5,779 nucleotides of DNA from an uncultured Porphyromonas sp. (GTDB taxonomy: Bacteria > Bacteroidota > Bacteroidia > Bacteroidales > Porphyromonadaceae), in contig CAMCJO010000150.1 in NCBI GenBank assembly GCA_945875135.1, forward strand, positions 1 to 5,779, read 5' to 3'. Under the pieces are notes generated by a model. It saw only the letters and a program-made list of their open reading frames with translations. It was not told where the DNA came from and searched no databases. Positions 1-5,779 of this stretch are shown here, piece by piece; positions within the stretch are counted from its first letter, which is position 1, and every line of letters begins with the position of its first letter. Both the position numbers and the translations under genes were made by a program.

Positions 1-41
1 CACGAATGACTCCAGAGGAAATCTTCGAAATGGAATTATAA
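1..41 (+). CDS. Possible 3' end of a plus-strand gene running in from the left edge
   Basis: Bases 3-41 read in one frame as RMTPEEIFEMEL followed by a TAA stop at 39-41. The composition (acidic, with a TPEE helix cap) is what one expects of a real protein C-terminus, and the next 370 bases have no such coding look. If real, this gene converges on the minus-strand operon. Only 12 codons are visible, so neither the protein nor its family can be identified, and chance cannot be excluded for so short a stretch. Confidence 0.4.
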   Translation, partial: RMTPEEIFEMEL

Positions 42-101
42 TGCGTCAGCCCTGCAGTTTTCCCCGACAGAGTGCTGTTTCGACATGTAGCCTGTTCTAA
101 A

Positions 102-291
102 TTATTGTAACTGTCGCAAAAGTCAACAGTCTCACAATCTTGCTTGCAAGATTGTCCTGACTTTGCAGAAAGGATGAAGCGCAAGGCGCTGAGGGTGAGG
201 TCTGAAGGGAGCATACCTCCGTATGTGACCGAAGCCGAATCCCGAAAGCAACACAGCGATTCGCCTTTATGCAACAGTCTCTTATTGTAAC
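102..291. repeat. MITE-like structured intergenic element with flanking direct repeats
   Basis: The sequence ttattgtaac occurs at 102-111 and again at 282-291, bounding a 190-bp unit. Just inside lie imperfect terminal inverted repeats: ctgtcgcaaaag (111-122) matches the reverse complement of 265-277 with one mismatch and one indel. A second pair is nested within it: gactttgcagaaagg (159-173) against cctttatgcaacagtc (264-279). The decamer caacagtctc also occurs twice (124-133 and 272-281). Inside are a perfect hairpin (134-155) and short stems at 178-190, 199-230 and 256-264, so most of the unit can fold back on itself. No convincing gene is present. The architecture suits a non-autonomous miniature element or an interspersed intergenic repeat. 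The sequence feels familiar to me from Porphyromonas genomes, but that is memory, not a search. The direct repeats may be a target-site duplication, although 4 extra bases on the right side make this imperfect. Confidence 0.55.
134..155. repeat. Perfect 10-bp inverted repeat (hairpin)
   Basis: acaatcttgc (134-143) and gcaagattgt (146-155) are exact reverse complements separated by tt. In RNA this would be a 9-bp stem with a four-base CTTG loop. Flanking bases extend the symmetry imperfectly: gcaaaagtca (116-125) against tgactttgc (158-166). No run of T follows directly on either strand, so it is not a classical intrinsic terminator. It forms the left part of the larger repeat-like element. 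Confidence 0.8.
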
Positions 292-377
292 GGGCCAGCC
301 ATGCAGCGTAATGAGAGAAGACACCTACCCCCAGACGAGGAGCAGATGCCTTCCTTATTATATTATGTACACACGAG

Positions 378-391
378 GGGCGTTGACGCCC
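378..391 (-). terminator. GC hairpin downstream of the operon, possible weak terminator
   Basis: gggcg (378-382) and cgccc (387-391) form a 5-bp stem with a four-base loop, about 20 bases beyond the stop codon of the last minus-strand gene. On the minus strand it is followed by ctcgtgtgtacataatataa, which is AT-rich only after about 10 bases and lacks a proper T-run. It could help end the operon transcript, but the signal is weak. The heptamer gcagcgt is repeated beside it at 392-398 and 404-410. Confidence 0.3.
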
Positions 392-409
392 GCAGCGTAT
401 ACGGCAGCG

Positions 410-1210
410 TTAGAGTAGGCGGATCGAGGTGATCGTATTTGAGGAGGCCTCTGCCTGGACACCCTGCACGTTGCCACTACCCTTGAGAGCCATCGTACCG
501 AATGTGTTCTTGATCATACCAGTCTTGCGGTCGAGTACGATATTGTCTATGCCATTGCCCTCAATGATCAAGCCCTCGAAATTGGCGGTCGTCTTACCAT
601 TAGCACGGAATGTATAGTCTGTATCAGATACAGCTACCAGCGTGACGACACCCTCATACTGTTCATCGGCATTGTCACCCGTGAAGAGAGGTCTACTAAC
701 AGTGAAAGACTCCCCCTGTGCTATCGGCTCTGCGGGGAAGAATGCTGGAGACATAGCCATGGAGGTAACACCCTTCTTGACCAAGTCATCTACTGCATCG
801 CCCTCTAGCTCACCTATGGGATTGTACTTAGCGTCGACCCACTGAGTAACCTTCTGATTGACTATCTTACGCATCCGAGTCGTTATTTCGTCTTTAGCTT
901 CTGAGTCGGTATCTATATTCATCTCTTGCCCCATAGAGCTTGAAGAGATCTGGATACGATCAATGTTGATCTCCATCTGGAAGTTGCCATCCTTGACGTC
1001 CAGTACCTTATAGGTATAGTTGATAGTCTGGTTTTGCTTGATCTCCATCTTCTGACCCATCATAGAGATGGTCATAGGATTGTTGAGCGTCACCTGATAG
1101 GTGAAGGTCTGTCCCTTCTTGAGGTTCAGACGCAGATCGTACTTCTCCTGTGCGAAGACGGAGGTCATCACTCCGAGTAGGAGCAAGGTGGATAGAATGA
1201 GTTTCTTCAT
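410..1210 (-). CDS. Secreted DUF6263-like protein of unknown function
   Basis: This 266-residue protein starts with a clear Sec signal peptide: Lys-Lys at 2-3, a hydrophobic core at 4-17, and a likely cleavage after VFA at residue 20. Cleavage would leave Gln21 as the mature N-terminus. No lipobox Cys is present, so it is probably periplasmic or exported rather than a lipoprotein. The mature part alternates beta-type segments, for example 25-50, 61-90, 186-204 and 210-237, with one charged helical stretch around 103-148. There are no Cys residues and no recognisable catalytic motif. The opening KKGQTFTYQ and the late LDRKTGMI resemble the Bacteroidota DUF6263 family as I remember it; this assignment is not verified. 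The start codon follows the ribBA stop by 29 bp with no Shine-Dalgarno but an A-rich lead-in, typical of the phylum. It is probably the last gene of the operon. The function is unknown. Confidence 0.85.
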   Translation of the reverse strand: MKKLILSTLLLLGVMTSVFAQEKYDLRLNLKKGQTFTYQVTLNNPMTISMMGQKMEIKQNQTINYTYKVLDVKDGNFQMEINIDRIQISSSSMGQEMNIDTDSEAKDEITTRMRKIVNQKVTQWVDAKYNPIGELEGDAVDDLVKKGVTSMAMSPAFFPAEPIAQGESFTVSRPLFTGDNADEQYEGVVTLVAVSDTDYTFRANGKTTANFEGLIIEGNGIDNIVLDRKTGMIKNTFGTMALKGSGNVQGVQAEASSNTITSIRLL

Positions 1211-1239
1211 AGTTTTATTGTGGTTTGATTATACGTTGT

Positions 1240-2460
1240 TTACTTGACGTTGTGCAGGTCATGTCCCATACGCACTTTCTTGGTATGCAGGTAGTGGGCA
1301 TTGTACTGATTGGGCTTGATCTCTAGAGGGACAGTCTCCACGACCTTCAGCCCGTAAGCCTCGAGACCGACACGCTTGACTGGATTATTGGTCATCAGTC
1401 GCATCTCGGTCACACCAATAGCACGGAGTATCTGAGCACCGACACCGTAGTCACGCTCGTCGACCTTGTGTCCGAGGTGCAGATTAGCATCGACCGTGTC
1501 GAGCCCCTCGTCTTGAAGCTTGTATGCCTTGATCTTGTCCATCAAGCCGATACCACGTCCCTCTTGGTTGAGGTAGACGATGACGCCTGCGCCCTCCTGC
1601 TCGATGATCTCCATAGCCTTGTGCAACTGCTCTCCGCACTCGCAGCGCAGACTGCCGAAGATGTCTCCCGTAGCGCAACTGCTGTGCATACGTACGAGCG
1701 TAGGCTTATTGGTAGAGATGTCACCCTTGATGAGGGCAATGTGCTCTAGTCCGTTGCTCTTCTGGCGAAATGGTATGATGTCAAACATACCCCACTCGGT
1801 CGGAAGCTTAGCTCTCACGCCCTCCTCGACGATGCAGTCGGTCTTGAGGCGATAAGCGATGAGATCCTCGATGGAGATGATCTTCATATCCCACTGCTTA
1901 GCGATCTCTACGAGCTGAGGAAGACGCGCCATGGTGCCATCCTCATTGATGATCTCGATGAGTGCCCCAACGGGCTGGAGACCAGCGAGACGCGCCAGGT
2001 CGATAGCCGCCTCCGTATGACCCGCACGACGCAACACACCACGATTGCGCGCCCGCAACGGGTTGACGTGACCAGGGCGAGCTAGGTCTGTCGGCTTGGT
2101 ATTAGGATTTGCTAAAGCTTTGATCGTCATGGCACGATCATACATGGAGACACCCGTCGTACAGCCGTGACCGATGAGGTCGACCGTCACGGTAAAGGGA
2201 GTCTCGTGTAGTGATGTATTCTCATGCACTTGCATATTGAGTTCGAGCTGGGCTGCACGCTCTTCGGAGATAGGCGTACAGAGTACACCACGCCCGTAGC
2301 GCATCATAAAGTTGACCTTCTCGGGTGTTATCAGTTCGGCGGCCGTGATGAAGTCGCCTTCGTTCTCACGATCCTCGTCATCGACAACGATGACAAACTT
2401 GCCCGCTTTGAAATCTTCGATAGCCTCCTCGATGGAGTTTAGTTTGAAGTCTTGGTTCAT
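1240..2460 (-). CDS. ribBA: Bifunctional 3,4-dihydroxy-2-butanone-4-phosphate synthase / GTP cyclohydrolase II
   Basis: This 406-residue cytosolic enzyme performs the two entry reactions of riboflavin synthesis. The N-terminal RibB domain (about 1-205) converts ribulose 5-phosphate to dihydroxybutanone phosphate and formate. The C-terminal RibA domain (about 206-406) opens GTP to a diaminopyrimidine. RibB marks are the acidic metal-binding loop [10 protein letters not shown] (27-36), TTGVS (101-105), [10 protein letters not shown] (128-137) and GHTEA (147-151). RibA marks are the zinc ligands Cys262, Cys273 and Cys275 in the CATGD...RCECG motif, then NQEGRGIGL (298-306), Tyr313, DERD (334-337) with the catalytic Asp/Arg pair, and TNNPVKR (357-363). 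All key residues are present and the length is normal for a fused RibBA. The start is well placed, with the usual short lead before the domain. It lies 30 bp after the permease gene. There is no room for an FMN riboswitch in that gap, so any flavin control must act elsewhere. Confidence 0.98.
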   Translation of the reverse strand: MNQDFKLNSIEEAIEDFKAGKFVIVVDDEDRENEGDFITAAELITPEKVNFMMRYGRGVLCTPISEERAAQLELNMQVHENTSLHETPFTVTVDLIGHGCTTGVSMYDRAMTIKALANPNTKPTDLARPGHVNPLRARNRGVLRRAGHTEAAIDLARLAGLQPVGALIEIINEDGTMARLPQLVEIAKQWDMKIISIEDLIAYRLKTDCIVEEGVRAKLPTEWGMFDIIPFRQKSNGLEHIALIKGDISTNKPTLVRMHSSCATGDIFGSLRCECGEQLHKAMEIIEQEGAGVIVYLNQEGRGIGLMDKIKAYKLQDEGLDTVDANLHLGHKVDERDYGVGAQILRAIGVTEMRLMTNNPVKRVGLEAYGLKVVETVPLEIKPNQYNAHYLHTKKVRMGHDLHNVK

Positions 2461-2490
2461 ATTCTAGGAATACTATATATAAGGAGCAGA

Positions 2491-4542
2491 TCACGCTGTC
2501 TGTGACTCGATCTGCTTGACAATATGGTTCAATATAGGTGGCATCTGATGCAACTGTCTCTTATTGCGCCGTAGGGCGATGCCTAGGTATAGCATCAAGA
2601 GCAAGGAGATTGGTAACAAAGGTATGCAAATCCAGACACATAACCTATTTTGCCAAAGGGTATTTGCAAAGGTCTTGCCCAGCATAGGTAAGCTCAGGAG
2701 TTGTGCAAAGACATACTTGTCGGGATAGTTGTGGAGCGTCTCGACAGTCTCCTCTAGCTGCTGGTAGAGCTGCTGGTACGCTGTGGCAAAGTCGGGCAGG
2801 CGATCCAGCCTTAGCCCCCTACTCTGAGCATAAGTCATACCGAGCAGTGCGTCCATCTGACTTTGTAGCTGCCCTATCTCACGTAGCACCTCCTCAGAGG
2901 TGGCGGGCTGCATGATAATCTCCTTGTACTCTAGTTGTCTTGAGTAGTTCGGGTGGAAGATGCGACGGAAGAGGACCACGTAGGCATCAGCATTGAGCGT
3001 AGCTGAGTCGCGCGAAGCCTTGTAAGTGAGGAAAGCGCCCAGCGGTAGGATCACAGCACTCGACAGCCACATACCCGCCCAGACGGGGATCTGCCCGCTA
3101 TTGATCATCTTGAGACCAAAGGTGTCGATGACGTAGTAGACGATGAAGATAAGCACCGCCAAGACCATCGGCGTACCCACGCCTCCCTTGCGCACGATGG
3201 CTCCCAGCGGAGCCCCCACGAAGAAGAAGAGCAGACAAGCCACGGGGAAGGTGAACTTACGGTGCATCTCCTGCGCATTGACGCGGTAGTCCGAGGCGGC
3301 ATCGTCATAGTAAGTGTCGGCAATCTGCACCGACGAGGAGAGACTCTCGAGCCACTCTAGGGCCTGCTTGTAGCCTAGCAACTTATCATGATCGGAGGCT
3401 CTATCCATCAGCGTATCTATCGTATAGGGTGGCGGCGAGGCGTGACCAGTCTCAGCCCCTAGCAGCTCTTCATGGCTCAACCGACGAGCCGTGACTGTCG
3501 CAAAGGGACGATGCGAGAGTTGATCTTGCTTTAGCCACGCAGCAGCCTGTAGATTAGCACTGGGCATGGTCGAGCCGACCTCCGTAGAGACAAGCGGCGG
3601 GAGCTTGGTATGTATCTCAAAGAGTACGTTGCTCCCCACCTGACGCCCCACGCTGTCTGTCGCCATGCGGGTACTATCGCTGTAGTTGATAAGCTCTCGG
3701 AGGTTCTTACCGACGAACTGAGACTTGAGGTAGTCATCGCCCATCATCTCAAAGTTGGCATCAAAGGGGATGAAGATCACCTTCTCCGTAAAGTGCTCCT
3801 TAATGTAGGAGGCAGGCCTCTCATCCGAAGCTTGACTGCCGGGGATCAGCGTCGTCTGACTGCTGAGCTGCTCAAAACTCTCACCACTCCTGAGCGACAT
3901 GATTAGAAAGAGCTTGCTATCGTCCATCAGCAAGCGGCCCGTGTCGGCTAGGATGATGCGAGGCGTGCGCTGCTCCGAGAGGTCGTAGATCATTACATTA
4001 TATAGGTTGCTCGTCGCCGCATCTTTGTCCCCTACGTAGATACTATAGCCATCGATACCATTGAAGAAGATCCCCTTCGGTAGCTCCAGCTCTGGACGCG
4101 CATAGCGTGCCGAGAAGAGTATCTGATAGACTCGCACACTAGCCTTTTGCACGCCCCTATCTAGATAAACGAAGAGCCCCAGAGCGATACAGGTCACGAG
4201 GATCACCAGTGGCTTCATGATCTTGCTCAGAGGCACGCCTGCCGACTTCATCGCCAGCAGCTCCAGTCGCTCACCGAGATTGCCGAAGGTCATCAGCGAT
4301 GCCAGCAAGACGCCCAGCGGCACAGCCGTAGGCAAGACGTAGAGCCCTGCGTAGAAGATCACCTCCAGCAACACCCCCACATCCATTCCCTTGCCGACTA
4401 GGTCGTCAATATGCTGCCAGAGGAACTGCATCAAGACGACAAACCAGCAGATCAGCAGGGTCATCAATAGGAGAGGCAAGAAGGACCTCACCATAAAGAT
4501 GTGCATGATCTTCGGCCGCAGACGCATACCTCTTACTTGCAT
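2491..4542 (-). CDS. LptF/LptG (YjgP/YjgQ) family permease, lipopolysaccharide export
   Basis: This 683-residue inner-membrane protein belongs to the family whose members pair with the ATPase LptB to pull lipopolysaccharide from the inner membrane and pass it to the periplasmic Lpt bridge. Predicted membrane segments are about 20-42, 57-87, 108-126, 430-450, 456-474 and 487-507. This is the usual two-bundle layout, with a large periplasmic region between the third and fourth (about 128-428). Family marks are PLGVLLASLMTFGNLGERLE (75-94), the AMKSAGVPLSKIMKPL stretch (97-112, likely the LptB-contacting coupling helix) and FFFVGAPLGAIVRKGG (439-454). It is far longer than the roughly 360-residue E. 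coli proteins. The extra length is an insertion at about 285-405 and a C-terminal tail (508-683) with a helical, Gln/Leu-rich part (548-605) and another hydrophobic segment (635-657). I cannot tell whether it acts as LptF or LptG. A second ATG at codon 6 is a possible alternative start. It begins 29 bp after the nusB stop. Confidence 0.93.
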   Translation of the reverse strand: MQVRGMRLRPKIMHIFMVRSFLPLLLMTLLICWFVVLMQFLWQHIDDLVGKGMDVGVLLEVIFYAGLYVLPTAVPLGVLLASLMTFGNLGERLELLAMKSAGVPLSKIMKPLVILVTCIALGLFVYLDRGVQKASVRVYQILFSARYARPELELPKGIFFNGIDGYSIYVGDKDAATSNLYNVMIYDLSEQRTPRIILADTGRLLMDDSKLFLIMSLRSGESFEQLSSQTTLIPGSQASDERPASYIKEHFTEKVIFIPFDANFEMMGDDYLKSQFVGKNLRELINYSDSTRMATDSVGRQVGSNVLFEIHTKLPPLVSTEVGSTMPSANLQAAAWLKQDQLSHRPFATVTARRLSHEELLGAETGHASPPPYTIDTLMDRASDHDKLLGYKQALEWLESLSSSVQIADTYYDDAASDYRVNAQEMHRKFTFPVACLLFFFVGAPLGAIVRKGGVGTPMVLAVLIFIVYYVIDTFGLKMINSGQIPVWAGMWLSSAVILPLGAFLTYKASRDSATLNADAYVVLFRRIFHPNYSRQLEYKEIIMQPATSEEVLREIGQLQSQMDALLGMTYAQSRGLRLDRLPDFATAYQQLYQQLEETVETLHNYPDKYVFAQLLSLPMLGKTFANTLWQNRLCVWICIPLLPISLLLMLYLGIALRRNKRQLHQMPPILNHIVKQIESQTA

Positions 4543-4571
4543 GATCGTAGGATTGGGTAGGAGTAAGCTTT

Positions 4572-5615
4572 TTACTTCATGAGCTTGCCCTCACGCTTCA
4601 AGTCATTAAAGAGTCTGTCTAGCACAGCATTGATAAAGGAGGCACTCTTAGCGTTGTCATACACCTTGGCCAGCTCGATGTACTCATTGATCGTCACGAC
4701 GAGCGCTATGTCCGGGCAACTGAGCGCCTCCGCCACAGCCATCTCCATGAGGATCATATCGACCAGAGCAACACGATCCTGCTCCCAGTTATCTAGTCGT
4801 GGCGTCAGCATCTCATCATACTCCTCACGATGTAAGAGCGTCTCCGAGAGCAATTGATGCGCATAGAGGCGATCTCGATCACTGTGAAACATGGGGAGCA
4901 AGTCGCCCGGAAGCTCTAAGCCATCCTTAGCACCACGGCGCAAAGTCTTCAGCGCAAAGTCCTGTATCGTCACCACAGGCTGATTGGTAAAGGGGATGAC
5001 ACGATAATCGTCCGACCCCTTGAGACGCTCTACCGTCGCCTCCACCTGCTCTACGGTAGGCATCTCCTCGACCTCTAGACGCTCGCAGATAGCGGTCGCA
5101 TCGGCCCAGTAGAAGGAGCTTGCCGCAAGATGCTCATTGAGCTCCGCTGTACGGAAGAGTTGCTTGAGGATATTGCTCCAGTAGTTACACTGCTCCTGCA
5201 TAGAGAGCGTAGAGACATCTTCAGGCAGCGCACTGTACGAGGGATCTTCCTCGACCATCGTGTAGAGCGTACGGAGCAACTGCTCGTCCTGCTCCCAGCG
5301 TCTCTGCATCTCGTCGAGCGGATTCTGTATCTCCGTACAGCGCGCGATCTCCTTGACGAGGGTCATATCGGAGAGCCTACGAGGAGTCACCTCGTCCGAC
5401 GACTTTAGGAAGCGTCGCTCACGTATCTCTAGTAGCTCCCTCTGATAGGCTGCGAGCGCACGTATCAGATCTAGCAGATAGTAGTAGAGGTAGTAAGTGT
5501 GACGTAGAGAGGTCGTGAGCGACTGGTCCGCAAGTGCCACATCTAGACGACCGCTAGAGATAGACTGGTAAAGTTGCTGGAAGACGCGGATGCGTACGAT
5601 AGACCGATTGATCAT
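4572..5615 (-). CDS. nusB: Transcription antitermination factor NusB, long Bacteroidota form
   Basis: This 347-residue cytosolic protein matches NusB, which binds boxA RNA with S10 (NusE) and supports processive rRNA transcription. The N-terminus, NRSIVRIRVFQQLYQ (3-17), corresponds to the basic first helix of NusB with its RNA-binding arginines. The rest of the NusB fold lies near the C-terminus (about 245-345), with NWEQDRVALVDMILMEMAVAE (276-296), INEYIELAKVY (309-319) and FINAVLDRL (327-335). Canonical NusB is only about 140 residues. Here some 200 mostly helical residues separate the two halves. As far as I recall, Bacteroidota NusB proteins generally carry such an insertion, so this is lineage-typical and not an in-frame accident. 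There is no Shine-Dalgarno; the leader is AT-rich just before the ATG. It is the first gene of the probable operon. Confidence 0.9.
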   Translation of the reverse strand: MINRSIVRIRVFQQLYQSISSGRLDVALADQSLTTSLRHTYYLYYYLLDLIRALAAYQRELLEIRERRFLKSSDEVTPRRLSDMTLVKEIARCTEIQNPLDEMQRRWEQDEQLLRTLYTMVEEDPSYSALPEDVSTLSMQEQCNYWSNILKQLFRTAELNEHLAASSFYWADATAICERLEVEEMPTVEQVEATVERLKGSDDYRVIPFTNQPVVTIQDFALKTLRRGAKDGLELPGDLLPMFHSDRDRLYAHQLLSETLLHREEYDEMLTPRLDNWEQDRVALVDMILMEMAVAEALSCPDIALVVTINEYIELAKVYDNAKSASFINAVLDRLFNDLKREGKLMK

Positions 5616-5712
5616 ATCACTCTATGAAATAGATAAATATAGTAGGAGCAAACAATTCACAAGGAGGGCACTACCCTTCCCAATCTGTAGTCTACGGCGA
5701 CAAAATCAAGGC

Positions 5713-5742
5713 ATCCGCCCTGCTGACCACCGCAGATCCGCC
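5713..5742 (-). repeat. Pair of 7-bp direct repeats at the predicted nusB transcription start
   Basis: On the minus strand ggcggat occurs twice, at 5742-5736 and 5719-5713, 23 bp apart start to start. Between them lies ctgc...gcag, which can form a 4-bp stem. The first copy directly follows the -7 box. The arrangement could be an operator or an early-transcript structure, or it could be chance. Confidence 0.35.
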
Positions 5743-5743
5743 A

Positions 5744-5751
5744 CAAAGGTA
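5744..5751 (-). promoter_or_regulatory. Probable -7 promoter box for the nusB operon
   Basis: Read on the minus strand, the octamer is TACCTTTG, an exact fit to the Bacteroidota -7 consensus TAnnTTTG used by the primary sigma factor of this phylum. It is preceded by a run of T. No TTTG is found at the usual distance upstream for the -33 element; the window ends 28 bases further on. Transcription would start near 5737, giving a leader of about 120 nt before the nusB start codon. Confidence 0.55.
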
Positions 5752-5779
5752 CAAAAAAGGTCTCGGAGAGGATCACCCC

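Larger units (their letters stand above)
42..409. other. Gene-free intergenic region of about 370 bp
   Basis: This is the spacer between the putative plus-strand gene tail and the end of the minus-strand operon. It holds the repeat-like element at 102-291. On its left (42-101) I see only a weak stem (acag 67-70 with ctgt 75-78). On its right (292-409) are an AT-rich patch (353-368) and a GC-rich hairpin with nearby direct repeats close to the operon end. The one longer reading frame, on the minus strand across 97-324, coincides with the palindromic repeat and has an unprotein-like composition rich in Cys, Ser and Arg. I do not count it as a gene. Confidence 0.7.
5616..5779 (-). other. Leader and promoter region upstream of nusB
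   Basis: There are 164 bases between the nusB start and the window edge. Apart from the -7 box and the short direct repeats, I see only a weak GC stem (gggtagtgccc on the minus strand, about 5668-5678) and an AT-rich stretch just before the ATG, which suits Shine-Dalgarno-independent initiation. No gene is visible on either strand. Confidence 0.5.

Noticed and set aside
134..155. Intrinsic terminator
   Set aside because: The stem is perfect but AT-rich and has no following T-run on either strand; it fits the surrounding repeat better.
102..291. CRISPR array or tRNA gene
   Set aside because: There are only two copies of each short repeat with unequal spacing, and there is no tRNA T-loop (GTTCRANNC) or acceptor stem.
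97..324. A 75-codon minus-strand open frame across the intergenic element
   Set aside because: It coincides with the palindromic repeat, has an odd Cys/Ser/Arg-rich composition and no domain, and is best seen as a chance frame through the repeat.
396..403. Palindrome cgtatacg near the operon end
   Set aside because: It is only 8 bp, with no loop and no extension of the symmetry, so chance is a sufficient explanation.
1468..1855. Several open frames on both strands overlapping ribBA
   Set aside because: They are shadows of ribBA, whose motifs are intact throughout.
2461..2490. FMN riboswitch ahead of ribBA
   Set aside because: The gap to the preceding gene is only 30 bp, AT-rich and lacking the conserved riboswitch core.
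3105..3906. Open frames on both strands overlapping the permease gene
   Set aside because: They have low-complexity Ser/Arg/Thr-rich or motif-free translations, and the permease frame explains the sequence fully.
5651..5669. Purine-rich aaggaggg resembling a Shine-Dalgarno on the plus strand
   Set aside because: No plus-strand start codon with an open frame follows at a proper distance, and Bacteroidota seldom use such sites.

Overview
The window looks like a chromosomal segment from a Bacteroidota species, most likely Porphyromonas with a roughly 50% GC genome (P. asaccharolytica/uenonis type). The evidence is the close resemblance of all four proteins to Bacteroidota versions as I remember them, the lack of Shine-Dalgarno sequences before the genes, and a Bacteroidota-type -7 promoter box (TACCTTTG) ahead of the first gene. 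The genus is an inference; no database search was possible.

Layout. Four genes lie head to tail on the minus strand and are read from right to left. They are nusB (5615-4572, transcription antitermination factor with a long lineage-specific insertion), an LptF/LptG-family permease (4542-2491, lipopolysaccharide export), ribBA (2460-1240, bifunctional riboflavin biosynthesis) and a secreted DUF6263-like protein (1210-410). The gaps between genes are only about 29-30 bp, so one transcript from a promoter near 5750 is plausible. The products serve different processes (rRNA/transcription, envelope assembly, cofactor supply, a periplasmic or surface protein of unknown role). The grouping therefore looks like a housekeeping cluster, not a single pathway.

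At the left edge, bases 1-41 can be read as the last 12 codons of a plus-strand gene that would converge on the operon. Between it and the end of the operon (42-409) I see no credible gene. That gap holds a structured, MITE-like element (about 102-291). It has 10-bp direct repeats at its two edges, imperfect terminal inverted repeats, a perfect 10-bp palindromic hairpin and several further nested stems. A weak hairpin (378-391) lies just past the last operon gene.

The right edge (5616-5779) is the nusB leader and promoter region. It has a probable -7 box and a pair of 7-bp direct repeats near the predicted transcription start. The four genes are ordinary housekeeping loci. The most distinctive item is the repeat-like folded element at 102-291.
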